DNA of 64,000 nt, from NCBI RefSeq assembly GCF_011752935.1, contig NZ_VWWO01000001.1, positions 496,001 through 560,000 on the forward strand, given 5' to 3'. Below are positions 32,133-40,665 of this stretch, piece after piece. Source of the DNA: Chitinophaga sp. Cy-1792 (lineage in GTDB: Bacteria > Bacteroidota > Bacteroidia > Chitinophagales > Chitinophagaceae). The notes beneath the pieces were generated by a model that was not told where the DNA came from, ran no database searches, and worked only from the letters and a program-made list of their open reading frames with translations. The translations under genes were made by a program, and so were the position numbers. Every line of letters starts with the position of its first letter. Position 1 is the first letter of the stretch.

Positions 32133-33614
32133 ATGGCTTGTGCCGGATGTGGTACGGGTGTAGATGGTAAGCCGTCGGGATGTAAGAGTAATGGAGGATG
32201 CAGTACAGGAGGTTGCAACAGACTGAATGTGTTTGATTGGTTGTCCAATATTCCACTCGCAGATAGCTTAGCACCATTTGACATTATTGAAGTAAGTTTT
32301 AATAACGGCAGTCGCAAGGATTTCTACCGTAATATTACCAAACAGCACCTGGATAAGGGCGAGATGGTTACGGTGGAAGGTATCAGCGGCTTTGACGTTG
32401 GATCAGTAAGCCTGACAGGCGAGCTTGTAAAACTACAGATGAAAAAGCGGCGTGCAGAAGACACACCCGAAGTAAAAAAAGTTCTTCGCCGCGCAACCCA
32501 CGACGACCTGCAAAGGATGAGTGACAATAAAGCCCGTGAAAAGGAAGCACTGATTAAATCAAGGGCATTAGCCCGCAACCTGGGGCTGGAAATGAAACTC
32601 ACAGAGGTCGAAATTCAGGCCGATGGCCGTAAAGCAACGTTCTTTTATACTGCCGATGATCGTGTCGATTTCCGCGAACTGATCAAAGTATATGCTTCCG
32701 AATTCAGGGCTAAAGTGGAGATGCGCCAGATAGGCGCCCGCCAGGAAGCCGGAAAAGTAGGTGGTATCGGTAGTTGCGGACGTGAACTTTGCTGTTCTAC
32801 CTGGTTATCTGATTTCAAAAGCGTAAATACTACTGCTGCCAGATATCAGAACCTTTCAATTAACCAGGCTAAGTTATCCGGACAATGTGGCCGCCTCAAA
32901 TGCTGCCTCAACTATGAACTGGATACTTATATGGATGCGCTGAAGGACTTCCCTGAAGATGCAGACACCATCGAAACCGCCAATGGAGTAGCTACCCTCC
33001 AGAAACGTGATATCTTCAAGAGCCTGATGTGGTACTCTTATGAAGGCAGCAACAAACAATACCCGCTGACAATCTCCCGTGCAAAAGAAATCCGTCACCT
33101 GAACAAACAAGGTGTTAAACCGGAAGATCTGAAAGCAGTTGAAGTGGTGAATGTCAACAAACCTAAAGAAGCAGATCTTGGTTTTGCGGACGTAGTAGGA
33201 CAAATCAGTCTGAAATCCCTGGAGAAAACTGTCCAGAAGCGCAAACAAAAAGATAAAGACAAACAAAAACAACAAAAAGCGGAAGCTCCTAATAAGCAGC
33301 AGCAACATTCCAAACAGGAACCTAAACAGCAGCACGCCAAACAGGACAACCGCCAGCCAGAGCGCCAGAAACAAAAGCAGGATAATAACAATCGTCCTCC
33401 GCAGAAACAGGGTGGCCAGCAACAAAACCAGCCACGCCAACAACGCGATCAGCAGCCACGCCAGCAACAAGGCCAGCAGCAAGGGCAAAAACAGGATAAC
33501 CAGGGACAGGGTCAAGGTCAACAGCCTAAACAAGACCGCAGACCGCCAAGGCACCACAATAAGCCGAAGCCGTCCAACAATCCTAACAACAACAACAATA
33601 ATAATAAAGGCTAA
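32133..33614 (+). CDS. ricT: PSP1-domain protein, RicT (YaaT)-like, with long Gln/Asn-rich tail
   Basis: 493 residues from the ATG at 32133. The N-terminus is cysteine-rich (Cys3, 6, 17, 23, 28), followed by the PSP1 domain with CGRELCC and CGRLKCC, the Cys motifs of RicT-type proteins, which bind Fe-S clusters in Bacillus and support RNase Y and biofilm/sporulation functions. The last about 125 residues (from 369) are a charged then Gln/Asn/Pro-rich low-complexity tail, probably disordered. Standard RicT is about 275 residues. The role in Bacteroidota is unproven. Confidence 0.88.
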   Translation: MACAGCGTGVDGKPSGCKSNGGCSTGGCNRLNVFDWLSNIPLADSLAPFDIIEVSFNNGSRKDFYRNITKQHLDKGEMVTVEGISGFDVGSVSLTGELVKLQMKKRRAEDTPEVKKVLRRATHDDLQRMSDNKAREKEALIKSRALARNLGLEMKLTEVEIQADGRKATFFYTADDRVDFRELIKVYASEFRAKVEMRQIGARQEAGKVGGIGSCGRELCCSTWLSDFKSVNTTAARYQNLSINQAKLSGQCGRLKCCLNYELDTYMDALKDFPEDADTIETANGVATLQKRDIFKSLMWYSYEGSNKQYPLTISRAKEIRHLNKQGVKPEDLKAVEVVNVNKPKEADLGFADVVGQISLKSLEKTVQKRKQKDKDKQKQQKAEAPNKQQQHSKQEPKQQHAKQDNRQPERQKQKQDNNNRPPQKQGGQQQNQPRQQRDQQPRQQQGQQQGQKQDNQGQGQGQQPKQDRRPPRHHNKPKPSNNPNNNNNNNKG

Positions 33615-33633
33615 TTCAGGTCATAAAAGCAAT

Positions 33634-33669
33634 AAAAAACCCTTCTGTCGTGAGGCAGAAGGGTTTTTT
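33634..33669. terminator. Bidirectional terminator after ricT
   Basis: Perfect 14-bp inverted repeat (33634-33647 with 33656-33669, loop of 8) with six A and six T residues in the stem. It serves the convergent ricT and ndpA genes. Confidence 0.92.
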
Positions 33670-33795
33670 ATTTTCCAATGTCATTAACTTAAAAGGCCGC
33701 CCAGACGGAGCAGCCTTTGTTAATAATTGGTTTTTGCTTATGAGAAAAATTTAAATATCATATTTCTTGTTGCATAATTATCTCACTATAACCTG

Positions 33796-34848
33796 CTATT
33801 CTTCGTTTTCGAACAACAGCTTATAGTAATGCATATTGGTAAGTTCATCAAACCCGCGCTCTATCAGCTCCCGGTTACCATGTATGTATATATGGAAATT
33901 CTTATCCAGCTTAACCACACTCTTAAAAGCTTTTTGCTGCTTTTTATAGGCTTGTGCGGATATGTCAAATTCATCAGGAATTTCTTGCTGAAACGTTTGC
34001 TGGTATTCATTTCTGTACTCCTTGAACGAGGCAATGGCATCCGGATGACCTAACACTTCATTGGCAAAGTCCTCCATCTGAAACTGCTCCTTTTCCTTGA
34101 AGTATGCTGCGGACTTATTCAGCAGATCTACCTGATCTACCCTATCCATCTCGTATTCTGTGGGCAGCTTATTACTAATAAACTGCTTACACATATTTAC
34201 AGCCGTTTCTGTCTGATGGTAACTGTCCTCCCTACGTTGGACCTGTAAAAAAGCGTCTTTCCAGTAGATAGCTTCGGTTTGTTTGCTGACACTGTCAACA
34301 ATACTCACCTTATAACCGTCCTCTTCTTCCACATTAAAGATCAAACATCCTTTATCAAGCTTGTTGATATTGATCCCATCTTCATAATTTACCTGGTAAT
34401 TTTCATCTTCGAGGTAGACTTTCAAATAGGTATCGCGGTTTTCAGACTTGAAGATTCCTATCGCTGCAACCTCTTCTCCATCCACCTGACACTTGCTAAA
34501 GTAGGCTATATACAGCTCTCCGCCTTTGATTTTGGGATGGGTGGAGTGTTTATATAGATGTTTGGCAATATTTACAGACTGCTCCTGAAACTCACTTTGG
34601 TCGCCAAATATACGTCGACAATATTGAAAAATCTCATTCAATTGCAAATCCGCTTCATGAAAAAAACGGAAATATTCCGCTGATTTCGTGAATGGCTGGA
34701 TGAAATATGTAATCAATAACTGGCCTATCGTTTCATCCGTCAGCTCCAATGGAGCCTTGGAAAATATCAGTGGCTCCTCATTTGATGAATTACCTACTTT
34801 ATGAATGGTCAGGTGCGACAGATCATTAAACTCCGAAACGTGAATCAT
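33796..34848 (-). CDS. ndpA: Nucleoid-associated protein, NdpA/YejK family
   Basis: 350 residues from the ATG at 34848 (MIHVSEFNDLSHLTIHKVGN); a longer reading has no support. The sequence shows family-like features: an N-terminal LTIHKVGNSSNEE, SVNIAKHLYKHSTHPKIKGG in the middle, and EYRNEYQQTFQQEIP near the C-terminus. Proteins of this family bind the nucleoid, but their function is not well defined. The gene is monocistronic in appearance, with convergent ricT behind it. The distinct A+T-rich codons might reflect lower expression. Confidence 0.8.
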   Translation of the reverse strand: MIHVSEFNDLSHLTIHKVGNSSNEEPLIFSKAPLELTDETIGQLLITYFIQPFTKSAEYFRFFHEADLQLNEIFQYCRRIFGDQSEFQEQSVNIAKHLYKHSTHPKIKGGELYIAYFSKCQVDGEEVAAIGIFKSENRDTYLKVYLEDENYQVNYEDGININKLDKGCLIFNVEEEDGYKVSIVDSVSKQTEAIYWKDAFLQVQRREDSYHQTETAVNMCKQFISNKLPTEYEMDRVDQVDLLNKSAAYFKEKEQFQMEDFANEVLGHPDAIASFKEYRNEYQQTFQQEIPDEFDISAQAYKKQQKAFKSVVKLDKNFHIYIHGNRELIERGFDELTNMHYYKLLFENEE

Positions 34849-35013
34849 GCGGGCAAAATTAGTAAAATACCACACATAGAATTTTATGCCGGTCATCTTC
34901 CTATATCAGCAAAAAACAGAATGCCCTGCCCGCCCGCATTTCCCGCTAATCAAGTAAAAAATAAATTTTCAGCTTAGTTGAGTATTTTGATCTCCGCAAA
35001 AACTTCAGCTATC

Positions 35014-35907
35014 ATGAAAAAAATATGCTTACTGCTACTCGCAGGTAGTAGCATGTCTGCCTTCGCTCAGCAAGCCCCTGCCGCACGGCCGCTTTACACC
35101 GCCCAGGACCTGACCGCAGAAAAGATGTTCTCTGTAAATATTGAAGGACCAAACTTCGATAAAGCCGGTAATTTCTACGTGGTAAACTTCCAGAAAGACG
35201 GCACCATCGGGAAAATCGATACCAAAACCGGTGCCGGCCAGATCTTCGTTACGCTCCCCGACTCCAGCATCGGCAACAGCGTGAACTTCGACAGCAAAGG
35301 AACCATGTACCTGCCCGACTTCAAAGGCCATAACATCCTGACGGTGGATATGAAAACAAAAAAGGTAGGCATCTACGTACATTCTGATCAATTCAATCAA
35401 CCTAATGATCTGTGTATCAATAAAAAAGATCAAATTTTCGCCTCTGATCCCAACTGGAAAAACAGCAAAGGTCAGCTGTGGAGAGTAGATAAAGACCGCA
35501 AACCAGTACTGCTGGAAACGGACATGGGCACCACCAACGGGATAGAACTCAGCCCGGATGAAAAAACGCTCTACGTCAACGAAAGCATCCAACGCAATAT
35601 CTGGAAATATGATGTGGACAAAAATGGTAATATCTCCAATAAAACCCTGTTTGCCACCTTCCCGGACTATGGCTTCGATGGCATGAAATGCGACAAAGCC
35701 GGCAACCTCTACGTAGCCCGCTGGGGAAAAGGTACTATCGCTGTACTTTCTCCCGATGGGAAACTGGTCAGAGAAGTTCCCCTGAAAGGAAAACAGTGCA
35801 GCAACCTGATTTTTGGAGACAAAGATGGCAAAACCGTATATGTGACGCTGCAGGACAGGAAATGTGTAGAGACTTTCAGAGTAGAAACTCCTGGGAAGAG
35901 ATATTAA
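35014..35907 (+). CDS. SMP-30/gluconolactonase-like (LRE) secreted protein
   Basis: 297 residues from the ATG at 35014; the upstream in-frame TTG is rejected. A signal peptide ends in MSAFAQ. The rest is a six-bladed beta propeller of the SMP-30/gluconolactonase type: ENIEGPNFDKAGNFYVVNF-like first blade, then QPNDLCINKKDQIFASDPNW, GIELSPDEKTLYVNES, and DGMKCDKAGNLYVARWGKG. Related proteins hydrolyse sugar lactones or serve other calcium-dependent hydrolase roles. It is convergent with the Sus-locus hydrolase gene but may not be related to it. Confidence 0.9.
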   Translation: MKKICLLLLAGSSMSAFAQQAPAARPLYTAQDLTAEKMFSVNIEGPNFDKAGNFYVVNFQKDGTIGKIDTKTGAGQIFVTLPDSSIGNSVNFDSKGTMYLPDFKGHNILTVDMKTKKVGIYVHSDQFNQPNDLCINKKDQIFASDPNWKNSKGQLWRVDKDRKPVLLETDMGTTNGIELSPDEKTLYVNESIQRNIWKYDVDKNGNISNKTLFATFPDYGFDGMKCDKAGNLYVARWGKGTIAVLSPDGKLVREVPLKGKQCSNLIFGDKDGKTVYVTLQDRKCVETFRVETPGKRY

Positions 35908-35940
35908 TTTTCTTTTCTGTCCTTCGGACAGAAAAGAAAA
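35908..35940. terminator. Long hairpin overlapping the end of the SMP-30 gene
   Basis: Perfect 15-bp inverted repeat (35908-35922 with 35926-35940, loop TTC) that begins directly after the stop codon. It lacks a U-run on the plus-strand 3' side, so it may work as an RNA-stabilising hairpin or together with the next one. Confidence 0.6.
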
Positions 35941-35942
35941 AC

Positions 35943-35978
35943 AAAATGGGCGACCCGCACCCGCGGATCGCCCATTTT
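35943..35978. terminator. Bidirectional terminator between the SMP-30 and hydrolase genes
   Basis: 16-bp inverted repeat (35943-35958 with 35963-35978, one mismatch) with four A and four T at its ends. It lies 20 bp past the hydrolase stop. Confidence 0.85.
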
Positions 35979-35997
35979 GCTTATTTATAAAGCGCGA

Positions 35998-38900
35998 TTA
36001 CTTTATTATCAGCAACCATCCTTTTCCTTTTGAAACAGGGATAGCCGCATCTTTGGCAAATACCTGCCCTGGCTGGAAATTACGTACATCCGGCGCCGTA
36101 ATAGTAGCTTTGGATGGGTCGATACCAAGTGCCTTCCAGTCGATATTCAGGTGAATGGTTGTATCCTCAGCAGCCCAGCTGGCAAGGGATACCAGCACCG
36201 CACCGTTTTTACGGTATATCGTTGCCGGCACATTCGGATTGTCGGTTTTAACCGGGTTGTTTTCTACCCAGTAGCCCACCATTTTACTGCCCTGCATACC
36301 AAAATCATCCCATACTTTCCAGATGGGACGCGGATCTGCATTGTCAGACCATGGCATACGGTTAGTCATACCATATACCATTCCTCTCCATAAATTACCA
36401 CCATCCTGCAGCATCTCTCCCATCAATCCGAATGGAATTCCGCTTACTTCTGTCAGGAAGAAATCCGGCGTGTTCTTTTCATAATCGAAGTATTCTCCGA
36501 ACCAAAGCCGGTTCAGATAAGGGAAATGCTCCATATACAACATGCCGCTATTGATAAATCCATCGGACTTATTATACTGATTAGCGGAGTGCAGGTCGAT
36601 GATACCGGGATGTCCGTCTTGCGTGAGCACACGCTTGATACGCTTCATAGTTACACGGTCGAAGGCCACATCATCAAGATAAATACCGTCGATGCCAACA
36701 TTTTGCACCAGCCAGTTCATTCCTTCCACATAATAGTTGTGCCAGCGGTTCATACCACTATTGATGATGGCAGCATCTTTAAATTCGGGCACAAACCAGG
36801 CAGCGATATAGTCTTTTTCCACGTGTTCCTGCAGCCAGCTGAAGCCACCACCCTTTCCGGGACTGTATACTTCATGCCCCAGACTACGCAGCGGGAATGT
36901 TTCCCAGGCATGGTTGGAAAGCTCTCTGACTGTATTGTAGATCTTCACTTTCAAGCCTTTGCTATGTGCCATATCCACGTAATCCTTCATCTTCTTCCAT
37001 TCAATAAACGGATAGTTGATCCATGGATTGATTTCATTTCCGTGGTGGATATTCACGACAGTAGCCCCGGTAGCCTTGATGGTATCCAGGTTGTCATATT
37101 TATGATAGAAACGGGTAGACCATTGGAAGTCCGTATTGATGGTATGGAATGGTGTGATAAAGAGATGAAAATTATAATACAGCACATCTCCTTTATGCAT
37201 GGTGCGGGCGCCGGAATACATATTGGCCAGCACCGATTTACCTTTCAGCGCCACTGTGATCCCGCCTTTATCACCATTGGCCCATGAGCCAGGCAACAGT
37301 AAAGGTTTTTGCAGGTAGAAGTTTGTATTGAGCGGCCTTACATAATTTTCATCACGAACGGTGAATTGCAGGCCGGCATTGACATCCCCTACCCAGGCGC
37401 CATCCTGGTTTTTGTTTTTAACATCCCATTTCCAGTCGATTTTTTCAGGACGGAGGCCACCTTTCTGGTTAAGCCCCATCATGTATTTCGCCACGGAAGG
37501 CTCAAACGGAATATGCATGGTGATGTCTTTCAGGTCAACATCTTCCAGTGCTGTCACCTTTACGGTGTATTCCATATAGCCGTCGAATTCGATGCCGGCG
37601 TCTATGTCCATTTGCAGTCCTGGTGCGGTATTCTGGGCATGCCAGGTGATCTTTCCTGCATCTTTCGACGCTACCTGCCAGCCTTTGCTTTGCCATTTCA
37701 GGTCTTTGCCGTCAGCGGCAGCGAAGAAGTGGAAATGTATCGGCTCTGCGAGCAGATTCCTTCCCTGTTGCGTCATTTCTGTCATTTCAGGGGTGAAGAA
37801 AGTCTGGATTTGTGCAGGGAAACCTTCTTTATTAATACCCACTTTACGACCCAGTAAACTGATGACTGTGTCTTTCAGCTCCAGCGGCGTGTATGGTGCG
37901 ATTACTGCATTTTCCTGTGCCAGTGTGGAGTTCAGCCATTTCAGACGGGTCTGTTTCCATGGTTCATTGAACCCGCTGTTGACAGCAGTTTTAGCGGTAA
38001 CAGTAAAGGATATACGAACGGGCATGGCGGGCATACCGGCAGGCTTCACCATCGCAGTAGCGCTATAACTTCCTGTGGCGGCGTCTTTGGGCACATCAAT
38101 ACCACACCACATTGCCTGCACTTTGCCGGCAGGAACATTCACGGTATTTACAAAAGGTTTTGCATCGTAGGTAGTTCCGTTGGTATTGATACAGCTGAAT
38201 TGGGAAGCAGCGATTTTTCTGCCGTCAGGGCCGATAAGATCCGTGAAAGTGATTTTCACATCTTTCAGTTCCCTGATCGCATAAAGGCCTAACTGGAAAG
38301 AATAGTATTCACCTTTATCCGCCTGGCCTTTGAAAGATTGGGAAGGGCCGCTCTGGATCCAGCGTTGTGGCAGATCATCGGTCATCTTGATAACGTTTGA
38401 TCTGTCTTCCGGGAACACGAGGTAACCGGCGCCTGGATGTTTCAGCAGCAAGGCTTTCATTTCCTTATCCGTGGCAATTACTTCCATCGGATAGGATGAA
38501 TTGAAAGCATCAACGGCTTCCATTTCTTTAACGGCGGCGTTCGGCTTCAGGGATGCCGGAATAGCCTGTAACCAGCTATCGGCAGCGGTTTGTTCAGGTT
38601 GGAGGTAAACGCCTTTAGGGTAATTGGAGCGGCCTTCGTTTTTGTAGGGCAGGTAATAGATGTAGTATTCGCCCTTACCGGAGGTAGGTTCGAAAATAAT
38701 GTCTCCTTGTTCACGGTTTAACACCAACGTTTTAACGTTGGTAACTTTAGCTTTCGTTTTTGCATCCTGGATGATAATGCGTTTGGCTTCCGGATTTTCG
38801 TCGCGGCGGCGCCATGGGATCACTACCCTGGCAGCATTTCCTGTTCCACTGAAAGTAACCACTACCCTGTGATTTCCCAGGGAGTCGGCGTTCCAGGAAT

Positions 38901-39018
38901 TGTTGCCTTCAGTATACTTCAGCTGCTGGGCGGTAATGGTACCTATCATACCCAGACTGAGTCCTGCCAGGATCAATCCTTTTTTAGCGAATGCAGTAAA
39001 CGGTCGGTTCTGTAACAT
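35998..39018 (-). CDS. Large secreted glycoside-hydrolase-like protein (probably DUF6067/GH123-N type)
   Basis: 1006 residues with an N-terminal signal (GLILAGLSLGMIGTITAQ). The N-terminal third looks beta-rich (VVVTFSGTGNAARVVIPWRR). A central region shows TIM-barrel-like strands (ATVVNIHHGNEINPW, GLKVKIYNTV), including the GIYLDDVAFDR motif with Asp782 and Asp783, reminiscent of glycosidase nucleophile or acid residues. The C-terminus resembles a beta-sandwich. I believe it belongs to the DUF6067-type family but cannot confirm this by search. It follows a SusD gene, so a polysaccharide or glycan substrate is likely. The catalytic assignment is inference. Confidence 0.78.
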   Translation of the reverse strand: MLQNRPFTAFAKKGLILAGLSLGMIGTITAQQLKYTEGNNSWNADSLGNHRVVVTFSGTGNAARVVIPWRRRDENPEAKRIIIQDAKTKAKVTNVKTLVLNREQGDIIFEPTSGKGEYYIYYLPYKNEGRSNYPKGVYLQPEQTAADSWLQAIPASLKPNAAVKEMEAVDAFNSSYPMEVIATDKEMKALLLKHPGAGYLVFPEDRSNVIKMTDDLPQRWIQSGPSQSFKGQADKGEYYSFQLGLYAIRELKDVKITFTDLIGPDGRKIAASQFSCINTNGTTYDAKPFVNTVNVPAGKVQAMWCGIDVPKDAATGSYSATAMVKPAGMPAMPVRISFTVTAKTAVNSGFNEPWKQTRLKWLNSTLAQENAVIAPYTPLELKDTVISLLGRKVGINKEGFPAQIQTFFTPEMTEMTQQGRNLLAEPIHFHFFAAADGKDLKWQSKGWQVASKDAGKITWHAQNTAPGLQMDIDAGIEFDGYMEYTVKVTALEDVDLKDITMHIPFEPSVAKYMMGLNQKGGLRPEKIDWKWDVKNKNQDGAWVGDVNAGLQFTVRDENYVRPLNTNFYLQKPLLLPGSWANGDKGGITVALKGKSVLANMYSGARTMHKGDVLYYNFHLFITPFHTINTDFQWSTRFYHKYDNLDTIKATGATVVNIHHGNEINPWINYPFIEWKKMKDYVDMAHSKGLKVKIYNTVRELSNHAWETFPLRSLGHEVYSPGKGGGFSWLQEHVEKDYIAAWFVPEFKDAAIINSGMNRWHNYYVEGMNWLVQNVGIDGIYLDDVAFDRVTMKRIKRVLTQDGHPGIIDLHSANQYNKSDGFINSGMLYMEHFPYLNRLWFGEYFDYEKNTPDFFLTEVSGIPFGLMGEMLQDGGNLWRGMVYGMTNRMPWSDNADPRPIWKVWDDFGMQGSKMVGYWVENNPVKTDNPNVPATIYRKNGAVLVSLASWAAEDTTIHLNIDWKALGIDPSKATITAPDVRNFQPGQVFAKDAAIPVSKGKGWLLIIK

Positions 39019-39087
39019 GTAAATAATATTGATCCTCGAAAAATATATAAAAAATTGCCGAATTCAATGCAAGACTATGTAAGCGGC

Positions 39088-39125
39088 AAAAAGCGAAGGC
39101 TCCTGGCGTTACCGACAGGAGCCTT
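39088..39125 (-). terminator. Terminator between the SusD and hydrolase genes
   Basis: Perfect 10-bp stem (39096-39105 with 39116-39125), followed for minus-strand RNA by a U-run after three bases (plus-strand A residues near 39088-39092). It lies 19 bp after the SusD stop, so the hydrolase gene may be expressed partly independently. Confidence 0.8.
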
Positions 39126-39143
39126 CTGAGTTTACAACAGATA

Positions 39144-40643
39144 TTATGGGTTCTGAACCAGATTAGGGTTCAATAAGATATCCTGTTCAGGAATATAGTG
39201 AACCACCCTTGCATTCGTATATTCAATGGTTTGTGGATTTACCGGATGATATCCAGGGTAATCTCTTACCAGGTTTCTGTTGTTACGGAAGATGTCGAAG
39301 CAGCGATGTGTTTCAAACGCAAGCTCCAGGCGGGTTTCATCCAGTACAACATCGAGTACCGTCGCATATCCTTTCAGGTCGCCGGTAGAGAACAATGCGG
39401 TGCCGCTGAGTCCTGCACGGGTGCGGATGGTATTTACATCAGCGATTGCCTGATTGTTATTGCCCATTTTCGCAGCAGCTTCTGCTCTGATGAGGTACAT
39501 TTCCGCGAGGCGGAATACTACAGGAGAGCTGAGTGTAGGGATATTATCCTGATTAGAAAATTTGGTGATGTACCATTTTTCTACCTGGATACCACCAGCT
39601 TTACCGCGTGTAGCTACTACTTTTTTACCGGAAGCATTAGTAGAATCTCCACCAGCAGCACTTTTCAGGTAAAGCGGTTGTACAAAAGTATGTCTTGCAT
39701 CCTGGGGATATTTATCCAACAATTTGCGGTAGGCTTCAGATGCATAGATTTCGCCGTAGCCTAAGCCATTCGGGGAAGTATAATACATAGAACCGATGGA
39801 AGACCAGTCGCGATCATCTTGTGCAGTGTGATGGATTGCCCAGATTGTTTCCTTGTTATCCTGATTACCTTTTGTATAATATTTAGGCAGATCATCTGTT
39901 GTTATCAGGGAGTATCTATTGGAATTGATAACAGAATCAGCAAAGATATAAGCAGAATCGTTTTGGCCTTTATAGAGATATACTCTAGCCAGCATGGCCA
40001 GGGCTACGTTTTTGGTAGCATAACTATTCGGCCGGTCATCTGTATTTTTGGTCATCAGATCTTTTGCTTTACGCAGATCAGCGATTACCTGGTCGTATAC
40101 TTCTTTAACAGTATTACGTTTAGGCTTAGCTGTTATATCAGCTGTAGTGACCACAGGAACACCCAGATTAGTTTCCGGAGACTGGGCATATGGACGGCCG
40201 AATGTACGTACCAGGCTATGATGTACGAATGCACGGATGAAGAGGTTTTCACCTATCATCTGGTCTACATCGGCAGAAGTACCTTCTTTCATTTCCGCCA
40301 GCAACAGATTACAACCATTGATAGCTCTGTAAGCTGCACGCCAGTAGGCAGAAGTATTACCCTGGTTAGTCAGATGTCCGTATGTATAAGAATAGAATAA
40401 CGGGTCAGTTGTAGTTCCGCTCAAAGCGATATCATCGCTGGGGAACTCTCCAATCTGCCAGTAGTTACGGGTGAACTCAGGTTCTTTTAATAATGCGTAG
40501 TTACCGTCAGTTGCATTTTGCCACATAGCTGGATCTTTTGCATCTATGTTTGGCACTGCCTGATGCGGTTCTTTATTAAGGGAGCAAGAAGCAGCCAACA
40601 TCACCAGTGAAAGTCCTGCAAAATATTTTGATATATGCTTCAT
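39144..40643 (-). CDS. SusD/RagB-family nutrient-binding outer-membrane lipoprotein
   Basis: 499 residues. SusD proteins form the lid of SusC transporters and bind the glycan at the cell surface. A lipoprotein signal ends in LVMLAASC with Cys20, followed by SLNKEPHQ. Typical elements are NQGNTSAYWRAAYRAINGCN in the N-terminal TPR region, LFIRAFVHHSLVRTFGRPYA, KNVALAMLARVYLYKGQNDS and the C-terminal signature ELAFETHRCFDIFR. It lies 22 bp after susC, so the two are co-transcribed. Confidence 0.96.
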   Translation of the reverse strand: MKHISKYFAGLSLVMLAASCSLNKEPHQAVPNIDAKDPAMWQNATDGNYALLKEPEFTRNYWQIGEFPSDDIALSGTTTDPLFYSYTYGHLTNQGNTSAYWRAAYRAINGCNLLLAEMKEGTSADVDQMIGENLFIRAFVHHSLVRTFGRPYAQSPETNLGVPVVTTADITAKPKRNTVKEVYDQVIADLRKAKDLMTKNTDDRPNSYATKNVALAMLARVYLYKGQNDSAYIFADSVINSNRYSLITTDDLPKYYTKGNQDNKETIWAIHHTAQDDRDWSSIGSMYYTSPNGLGYGEIYASEAYRKLLDKYPQDARHTFVQPLYLKSAAGGDSTNASGKKVVATRGKAGGIQVEKWYITKFSNQDNIPTLSSPVVFRLAEMYLIRAEAAAKMGNNNQAIADVNTIRTRAGLSGTALFSTGDLKGYATVLDVVLDETRLELAFETHRCFDIFRNNRNLVRDYPGYHPVNPQTIEYTNARVVHYIPEQDILLNPNLVQNP

Positions 40644-40665
40644 CGTAATCTCTTTTTAATACCTG

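Noticed and set aside
36526..37287. 253-codon open frame antisense to the hydrolase gene
   Set aside because: Shadow of a 1006-codon coding gene; composition is His/Ile-rich and has no family features.
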